32,129 nt of DNA from Novacetimonas hansenii JCM 7643 (GTDB lineage Bacteria; Pseudomonadota; Alphaproteobacteria; Acetobacterales; Acetobacteraceae), in contig NZ_BANE01000082.1 of NCBI RefSeq assembly GCF_000964405.1, positions 1 through 32,129 on the forward strand, in the 5' to 3' direction. The position numbers and the translations under genes are program-made. Below, piece after piece: positions 26,849 through 32,129 of this stretch (within the stretch, counting starts at the first letter, position 1; each line of letters opens with the position of its first letter). The notes beneath the pieces are model-generated. The model saw nothing but the letters and a program-made list of their open reading frames with translations, did not search any database and had not been told where the DNA came from.

Positions 26849-27739
26849 ATGACCGATACAGCTTCCAACGCTGCCAGCTCCGGCACCTTCACGATCGGCG
26901 GCGATCTCGCCGTTCATCGGCTCGGTTTCGGTGCCATGCGCATCACGGGCAAAGGCATATGGGGACCGCCCACCGATCACGACGAGGCCATCCGCACGCT
27001 GAAGCGCCTTCCCGAACTCGGCGTCAACTTCATCGACACGTCGGACGCCTACGGGCCGGATGTTTCAGAATGGCTGATTAAAGAGGCGCTTCACCCATAT
27101 CCCAAAGGTCTCGTGATCGCCACGAAGGGCGGGCTTACCCGGTCGGGGCCAGATATCTGGAAGCCGGTCGGACGACCGGAATATCTTCTCCAGCAGGTGC
27201 ATAAAAGTCTGCGGAATCTCGGCGTCGAGCAGATCGATCTGTGGCAGTTGCACCGGATCGATCCCAAAGTCCCGGCGGATGAGCAGTTCGAGGCGGTCCG
27301 GTCCTTCATCGATCAGGGACTGATCCGCCACGCGGGACTGAGCGAGGTCTCCGTAGAAGAGATCAAAGCGGCATCGAAGTTCTTTGACGTGGCGACCGTC
27401 CAGAACCGCTATAATCTCGTGGATCGCAGCAGCGAAGACGTGCTCGACTACTGCACGCCGCAAAACATCGGATTCATCCCGTGGTTCCCGCTCGCGGCCG
27501 GCGACCTCGCCAAGCCGGGATCGATTTTAGACACCATGGCAGGCAAATACGGCGCTCACCCGAGCCAGATCGCTCTGGCCTGGGTCCTAAAGCGCAGTCC
27601 AGTGATGCTGCCAATCCCCGGGACCTCGAAGGTCGCGCATCTTGAGCAGAATATCGCCACTGCAGACATCACCCTGTCTGAGGAAGATTTCGCGGTGTTG
27701 GACGCGGAGGGACGCAAGGCGCTTCAAGCGGCATCTTGA
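26849..27739 (+). CDS. Aldo/keto reductase (PdxI/YdbC-like)
   Basis: A 296-residue aldo/keto reductase resembling E. coli YdbC/PdxI, a pyridoxal reductase, in its start ([19 protein letters not shown]) and in IDTSDAYGP and [12 protein letters not shown]. The catalytic residues are Asp63, Tyr68, Lys93 and His135 (LWQLHRID). As I recall, E. coli PdxI lacks the last His, so this enzyme has the more classical tetrad. A GAGGA ribosome-binding site lies just before the ATG. It is the last gene of the run that starts at 24844. Confidence 0.92.
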   Translation: MTDTASNAASSGTFTIGGDLAVHRLGFGAMRITGKGIWGPPTDHDEAIRTLKRLPELGVNFIDTSDAYGPDVSEWLIKEALHPYPKGLVIATKGGLTRSGPDIWKPVGRPEYLLQQVHKSLRNLGVEQIDLWQLHRIDPKVPADEQFEAVRSFIDQGLIRHAGLSEVSVEEIKAASKFFDVATVQNRYNLVDRSSEDVLDYCTPQNIGFIPWFPLAAGDLAKPGSILDTMAGKYGAHPSQIALAWVLKRSPVMLPIPGTSKVAHLEQNIATADITLSEEDFAVLDAEGRKALQAAS

Positions 27740-27890
27740 CCTCAATGTCGCACATCACCCGACGTATCAATTCATAAGAGAAGCCTTAAATCCATGGCCG
27801 GACGATATCTACACAATCCACGTGGAACACATGTCGGACAAGCACGGATGGAACAAATAGGAACCGAGGCAGAAAGGGACCATAACGACC

Positions 27891-28817
27891 ATGCGCACTG
27901 CGGAACTCCGCTATTTTCTGGCTTCTGTTGAAGCTGGAAGTTTCGGGAAGGCCGCATCATCCCTTCAACTGCGAGTATCGACGGTCAGCCGAGCAATTGC
28001 TCGACTTGAGGATCAACTGGGTGTTGCGCTCTTTGAACGAACCTCCTCTGGCATTAAACTTACGACTGCGGGACGCATAGCATTACGCTGTGTCCGTCGC
28101 GTCCTGCGCGAGACAAATGCACTCACGGAAACACTCGACCGAAGTTCCTTCGGAGAAATCGGAGAGGTGCATCTCGGTTTTCATCTTCCACCTCTAAACG
28201 CCGTCCTGACAAGTTTGCTCGTCGAATGGCGGACAACCTATCCCGGCATAAGTGTCACACCACACGAACCGGGTGAAAGAACACTCCATTCCGCACTGAT
28301 CGAACGTCATATCGACGTTGCCTTGCTTCCTGAATTAGCCCTTTCTCAACACCACCCGCATACTCCAATTTACTTCGAGCCCTTGATGGCGGCCGTGCCA
28401 AATACTCACCGCCTCGCCGAAAAAACAACAATTCAATGGACTGACCTCAAAAACGAAAATCTGCTTCTATGGTCGTGGGGAAAAGATAGGATCGGTCGTG
28501 ATTTCTTTGCTACGCGGCTACCCGGCATTAATGTGCGCATTTTTGAAACGGGCAACATGACCCTGCTCGCTTTCGTGCGGGCAGGATACGGCGTCACTGT
28601 CGCAGCGCAAACTTATTCGACTCTCAACCTCCCCGGCCTGAAATTCATCCCAATCGACGAGGAAGATGCCGGGTTCAAGATCAATCTGGTCTGGCGTGCC
28701 GAAAGCGAAGATCCCGTAGTAGGAAAATTTGTCGCCTTCATGCGTGACCGGGCAAAGCCCTATTGGCGAGTTACCTCTCCCCGCGCAGCTTCCGAAAGCC
28801 CCTATCCGCCCCCATGA
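27891..28817 (+). CDS. LysR-family transcriptional regulator
   Basis: A 308-residue LysR protein. The HTH is at residues ~5-62 (YFLASVEAGSFGKAASSLQL, STVSRAIARLEDQLGVALFERT) and the ligand domain starts around 92. From memory, LysR genes of this type often sit at the end of Trb conjugation clusters in Alphaproteobacteria. Its 3' end overlaps the convergent DUF2274 gene by 47 bases. The region before it (27740-27890) holds nothing recognised beyond spacer. Confidence 0.92.
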   Translation: MRTAELRYFLASVEAGSFGKAASSLQLRVSTVSRAIARLEDQLGVALFERTSSGIKLTTAGRIALRCVRRVLRETNALTETLDRSSFGEIGEVHLGFHLPPLNAVLTSLLVEWRTTYPGISVTPHEPGERTLHSALIERHIDVALLPELALSQHHPHTPIYFEPLMAAVPNTHRLAEKTTIQWTDLKNENLLLWSWGKDRIGRDFFATRLPGINVRIFETGNMTLLAFVRAGYGVTVAAQTYSTLNLPGLKFIPIDEEDAGFKINLVWRAESEDPVVGKFVAFMRDRAKPYWRVTSPRAASESPYPPP

Positions 28818-28989
28818 AACGAGCGAGCATTGGTGAGATCAGCTTCGCTACTGCGATCTCGGCCTGACCGCTCTCACGCGCCAGCAACCGCCCGTATTCA
28901 ACCAGATCGCGATGTACGGTGGCCGGTAGCTCAATGGTCAGCCGCACCGGTTTGTCATTCTCAATCGGCCCAAGCCTGAGCTTTGTCAT
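28771..28989 (-). CDS. DUF2274 protein (ribbon-helix-helix-like), last gene of the trb operon
   Basis: A 72-residue protein matching DUF2274, which is regularly found directly after trbI in conjugation clusters. MTKLRLGPIENDKPVRLTIEL could form the RHH beta-strand, followed by PATVHRDLVEYGRLLA and ISPMLARFMGADRGF. The ATG overlaps the trbI stop as ATGA. It may bind DNA and regulate transfer, but no function is established. The end overlaps the convergent LysR. Confidence 0.88.
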   Translation of the reverse strand: MTKLRLGPIENDKPVRLTIELPATVHRDLVEYGRLLARESGQAEIAVAKLISPMLARFMGADRGFRKLRGER

Positions 28990-30146
28990 CGGGGAGCCTC
29001 CTGTCTGTAGGGGGAAAGAACCAGATCGCGATGCACCATGACCCGGACGGGAAAACCGCGCCGGATCGTATTGGTGGGCTGGATATTGAGCGAGCGTCCG
29101 ACCATCTGCTCACCGATCTGGTTAAATCCTTGCGATCCGCCGGTGCGCAGCGCCTGGGCGATGCCATTGCTACCGCCAATATCGGCTTCTGAACCCACGC
29201 TCAGCATCGTCGAAACCAGAGCGGCCTTGAACACCTCCCCCCAGTGATTGTCGGTCTGGTCCTGCAACCCGGCGTAGCCCGCCGCATCGGCGGCAGGTTC
29301 GTTTTCTAATACGATCGAATCCCCGACCCCGCGTATCAGCCGGGTCCAGACCAGCAGCACGCGGGTCTGGCCGTAGGCGATCTGGGAGTCATAGCGGCCG
29401 ATCAGTTTCGCGCCCTGCGGGATCAGCAGGATATGGCCGGTCGGACTGTCATAGACATTCTCCGTCACCTGCGCCGTGACCTCACCGGGCAGGTCGGAGC
29501 GGATGCCAGTAATCAGCGCGCCGGAAATGATCGATCCCGCCTGGATTACATACGGACTGGGAGCGAGCGTCAGACGCACGGCGCTGACGGTACGCTGGTC
29601 GACCGGGCCATCGAGAAACGCCTGGTTGCGATCGGTGGCAGCACCGGCGGCCAGAAGCGGGGTGGCACCGGCCGTCACCGGGGCGGCGCTGTTTCGCCCG
29701 ACCTGCGTCTGGGTAAAGAGATGACTGACCCGGGCTGCTTCCTGCTCCTGGGCCATGCGCTGCTTCTCGGGATCGGCCGGTGCGGCGGGTGTCGCCATGC
29801 CGGGGGCACCCACGCCTGCCTTGAGGAACGGCCTGCCGAGATCGCCGGGCAGCGGAGGCCCGAGGCGCGGCGGGTGGGTATAGTCTCCCGGCAGGGTCGC
29901 CAGCCCGTCCGGCGTGGTGCGATTGCCGGTATTATAGAGTTCGGCCTTGCCCGTTCGAGGTGCCGGCTTCAGCGCCACATAGAGCGCACCCCCGACGCCG
30001 ATGATCGCCATCAGCGTCAGCCCCATGATCACCTTGCGCGACAGTCGCGTGACCGGCGGTCGCGTCACGCGCATCCGCATCTCGCCGGGCGGCCTGACCG
30101 GAGGTACCGGTTTGCTCGCCTCCTCTGCTCCGGTGCTCCCGCTCAC
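28986..30146 (-). CDS. trbI: TrbI/VirB10-type conjugative transfer protein
   Basis: A 386-residue VirB10-like channel protein spanning inner and outer membranes in the type IV secretion machine. It has a short cytoplasmic N-terminus, one membrane helix at about 39-58, a Pro-rich periplasmic linker, and a C-terminal VirB10 beta-barrel domain: YVIQAGSIISGALITGIRSD, ILLIPQGAKLIGRYDS, RVLLVWTRLI. I set the start at the GTG at 30146, which overlaps the trbG stop (GTGA). The frame to 30305 is only a read-through into trbG. Confidence 0.93.
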   Translation of the reverse strand: MSGSTGAEEASKPVPPVRPPGEMRMRVTRPPVTRLSRKVIMGLTLMAIIGVGGALYVALKPAPRTGKAELYNTGNRTTPDGLATLPGDYTHPPRLGPPLPGDLGRPFLKAGVGAPGMATPAAPADPEKQRMAQEQEAARVSHLFTQTQVGRNSAAPVTAGATPLLAAGAATDRNQAFLDGPVDQRTVSAVRLTLAPSPYVIQAGSIISGALITGIRSDLPGEVTAQVTENVYDSPTGHILLIPQGAKLIGRYDSQIAYGQTRVLLVWTRLIRGVGDSIVLENEPAADAAGYAGLQDQTDNHWGEVFKAALVSTMLSVGSEADIGGSNGIAQALRTGGSQGFNQIGEQMVGRSLNIQPTNTIRRGFPVRVMVHRDLVLSPYRQEAPR

Positions 30147-31129
30147 GACCGGCGCGCTCCATCGGTACGGACGATGCGCACTACCTGCTGGTGCTTCGCC
30201 CCAAGCCGCAATTCGGCTGCCGCGAACAGGCGATCGACGATCATCCGGTTGCCGCGCACCCGGTAATTCACCAACTGGCCGTCCCCTTGCGGGCCGATGA
30301 CCCACAGCGGCGGCATCTCGCCCTGGGCGATGCCGGTCGGAAACTCGATGAACACCTGCCGCCCGTCATCGAAGGCCCGCAACGGCCGCCACGGCGCCTC
30401 GTCGCCCTCGATCCGATAGCGGAAATTCAGCGCATCGAGATCGACGCCCGTCGCGACCGGAGTGCCAAGATCAGAATCCCGATCCTGCCCGCGCAGGGCG
30501 ACGATCTGGTCCTGCGGATAGTCCCATGAGACCGAAGCCATATAGGTCCGCTCGTCGGAGCGCAGTTCCAGATGATAGGTCCGCCGGTCGGTATTGATGA
30601 CTAGGTTGGTGGTCAGGTCCGGCCGCGTCGGTTTGAGCAGGATATGAATCCGTTTCGACGCCCCTGCCCCGCTCTCTGTATCACCGATGATCCAGCGGAC
30701 GGTATCGCCGGCGGCGACCGGACCGGAGCCAACCAGCTTCTCGCCCGGCTGCAGTGCGATGTCGGTGATCTCGCCGGGTGCGGCGTAGAGCTGATAGAGC
30801 GCGCCCTCGGAGAAGGGATAGACCTGGATCGCATTGAGATAACCGGCACGCGTCGGCTGGACCCGCGCCGCACTATTGGCATGCTCGACCCGCTGATGGG
30901 GATCGGCGGCTTCCGGCGTCGTACGCCGATACGGGATCGGCTTGAGCTGCCCCGGCAGCGGCAGGGGCTCGGGCAGAGCCACCACCTGCACCGGTTTCGG
31001 TAACTCCGGGGTAAGAACCGCCTGCCGGGGCGTATCGTCGTACCGGATGGCAGGCGGCTTCCATGAGGAGCAGGCCGCGAGCGGCGCCAGCAGGATCATG
31101 AGCGGCGCGACGGTATTGAGGGTGCGCAT
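30143..31129 (-). CDS. trbG: TrbG/VirB9-type conjugative transfer lipoprotein
   Basis: A 328-residue VirB9-like protein that joins the outer-membrane core complex. It begins with a lipoprotein signal peptide and lipobox LAAC (Cys20). The C-terminal VirB9 beta domain is clear: VYPFSEGALYQLYAAPGEIT, GDTVRWIIGD and a final part with RLFAAAELRLG. Its ATG overlaps the trbF stop (TGATG) and its stop overlaps the trbI start, showing tight coupling. Confidence 0.93.
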   Translation of the reverse strand: MRTLNTVAPLMILLAPLAACSSWKPPAIRYDDTPRQAVLTPELPKPVQVVALPEPLPLPGQLKPIPYRRTTPEAADPHQRVEHANSAARVQPTRAGYLNAIQVYPFSEGALYQLYAAPGEITDIALQPGEKLVGSGPVAAGDTVRWIIGDTESGAGASKRIHILLKPTRPDLTTNLVINTDRRTYHLELRSDERTYMASVSWDYPQDQIVALRGQDRDSDLGTPVATGVDLDALNFRYRIEGDEAPWRPLRAFDDGRQVFIEFPTGIAQGEMPPLWVIGPQGDGQLVNYRVRGNRMIVDRLFAAAELRLGAKHQQVVRIVRTDGARRS

Positions 31130-31809
31130 CAGCCGAGTTCCCTGGACCAGTTAAGGGCGTGAATGTAGATGCCGAGCGGATTCTTGCGCAGCCGCTCGGC
31201 ATCGGTGGGGGTGGTGACGACAAGGGTCAGGAGCGCGCTCCAGCGTTCGGTCGAGGCCAGCGCGCCATCGACATAGCGGCGCTCAATCCACTCCACCCGG
31301 AAACTGTCGTCGGAGGCACGGATCACGCTGGCAATCTCGACCGCCACCTGCATCCTGCCGAGCTTGCCGAACGGATCGTTGGTGCGGGCATAATCGTTCA
31401 GGGCCAGCGCGCCGCGATCGGTGACGTAATTATAGGCGTCGAGCCAGTTCTGCCGCAGGACCACCGGATCGGCCGGGATGCCGCGCACCTCGGAGATGAA
31501 GCGCGCCAGATACCAGGCGATCTGCGGATCGGTCGGCCGATAGGCGGCGGTTGCCGGACCGACGGCCTGCGCCTGGCCCAACCGGTCGATCTGTACCACC
31601 CATGGCGTAATGGTGCCCCGCGCCGACTGCCAGACCAGCCCGGCGGAAAGCCCTCCGCTCAATGCCAGGCAACCGAAGAACGCCAGTCGCCAGTTACGGG
31701 CCTGGACACGAGCCGAGCCGATGCGGTCGTCCCAGACCTGGGCTGCCTTGTGATAGGGCGTTTCCGGTTCCGGCGTTCTGCCGAACCGTATAGTGGGGCG
31801 GCGGAACAT
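31129..31809 (-). CDS. trbF: TrbF/VirB8-type conjugative transfer protein
   Basis: A 226-residue VirB8-like inner-membrane assembly protein. It has a short N-terminus with PETPYHKAAQVWDDRIGSA, one membrane helix at about 41-60, and the periplasmic NTF2-like fold: PWVVQIDRLGQAQAVGP, then RFISEVRGIPADPVVLRQ and NPLGIYIHALNWSREL at the end. It is two bases downstream of trbL. Confidence 0.93.
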   Translation of the reverse strand: MFRRPTIRFGRTPEPETPYHKAAQVWDDRIGSARVQARNWRLAFFGCLALSGGLSAGLVWQSARGTITPWVVQIDRLGQAQAVGPATAAYRPTDPQIAWYLARFISEVRGIPADPVVLRQNWLDAYNYVTDRGALALNDYARTNDPFGKLGRMQVAVEIASVIRASDDSFRVEWIERRYVDGALASTERWSALLTLVVTTPTDAERLRKNPLGIYIHALNWSRELG

Positions 31810-31811
31810 GG

Positions 31812-32129
31812 CTATTCTCCTTCCGAGAGATCGACGTCATGGCCGCCGCTGGGCCGGTCGCCGCCTTTGATCGCCTGCGCAGCGGCATCAGCCCCGCCTT
31901 TGATCCGGTTGTTGCGCTGCATCCGGCTGGCCCAGGGCGGCGGCTTGCCGGCAGAAGCTCCGCCAGCGCCAGAAGCGGTCGCACCGCCCGTGGCGGCGGC
32001 TCCGCCGGCCTGATAACTGGTGCGGACACTGGCCATGGCGCGGCGCAACGGGCTGGCGGCAGCGGACAATCCGGCCTTCGCGACACCTGCCGCACCTCCG
32101 GCCTGATAGGCGGCGGTCGTGCCGCCCGC
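31812..32129 (-). CDS. trbL: TrbL/VirB6-type conjugative transfer protein, C-terminal part only
   Basis: The last 105 codons of a TrbL gene whose beginning lies outside the window. The visible part is the Gly/Ala/Ser-rich cytoplasmic tail typical of TrbL, with PPPWASRMQRNNRIKGG and a final DVDLSEGE. The membrane helices would be upstream. It is in the usual trbL-F-G-I order. Confidence 0.85.
   Translation of the reverse strand, partial: AGGTTAAYQAGGAAGVAKAGLSAAASPLRRAMASVRTSYQAGGAAATGGATASGAGGASAGKPPPWASRMQRNNRIKGGADAAAQAIKGGDRPSGGHDVDLSEGE

Overview
The window looks like DNA from an alphaproteobacterium, most likely an acetic acid bacterium (Acetobacteraceae). That assignment is inferred from gene families, a GC-rich coding style and a conjugation cluster of the Trb type. 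No rRNA, complete tRNA or other species-level marker is present.

Left part (1-8.1 kb). A short AraC-type regulator is followed by a divergent pair: a DUF2938 membrane protein and an Rrf2-type regulator. Two anti-phage-type modules come next. The first is a 736-residue protein on the minus strand that joins an Mrr-like nuclease domain to a STAND-type NTPase. The second is a two-gene plus-strand operon encoding a SIR2 domain protein and a HerA-type ATPase (Nezha-like). Three same-direction copies of a ~53-bp imperfect repeat lie exactly in the gaps around these modules, at 1755, 4267 and 7865. Each module is therefore bracketed by repeats.

Middle part (8.1-17.1 kb). A tightly overlapping three-gene operon encodes a tripartite drug efflux pump (NodT-type outer membrane lipoprotein, EmrA-like adaptor, EmrB/QacA-like transporter). 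It converges on a LysR regulator. That LysR is divergent from a siderophore-interacting flavoprotein gene followed by a stand-alone ribB. Beyond a stretch of decayed DNA lie a frameshifted TetR pseudogene, the MFS transporter divergent from it, and the 3' scrap of an AraC gene.

Right part (17.16-32.1 kb). At 17108-17173 the minus strand shows what looks like the last 12 bases of a tRNA (initiator-type acceptor end with CCA) followed by a rho-independent terminator, but no tRNA body. I read this as the attachment-site junction of an integrated element that fills the rest of the window. The element carries redox and detoxification cargo: two aldo/keto reductases, two SDRs (one BdcA-like), an SRPBCC protein, an NAD(P)-binding sugar-epimerase-like protein, a haloacetate-dehalogenase-like hydrolase, an MFS exporter, and TetR and LysR regulators. 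It then enters the conjugation operon trbL-trbF-trbG-trbI-DUF2274 on the minus strand, where trbL is cut by the window edge. This suggests an integrative conjugative element, although a plasmid-derived insertion cannot be excluded.

The most promising observations are the repeat-bracketed defence modules, the compact Mrr-STAND protein, the tRNA-end junction, and the promoter enclosed by an inverted repeat in front of the SDR operon.
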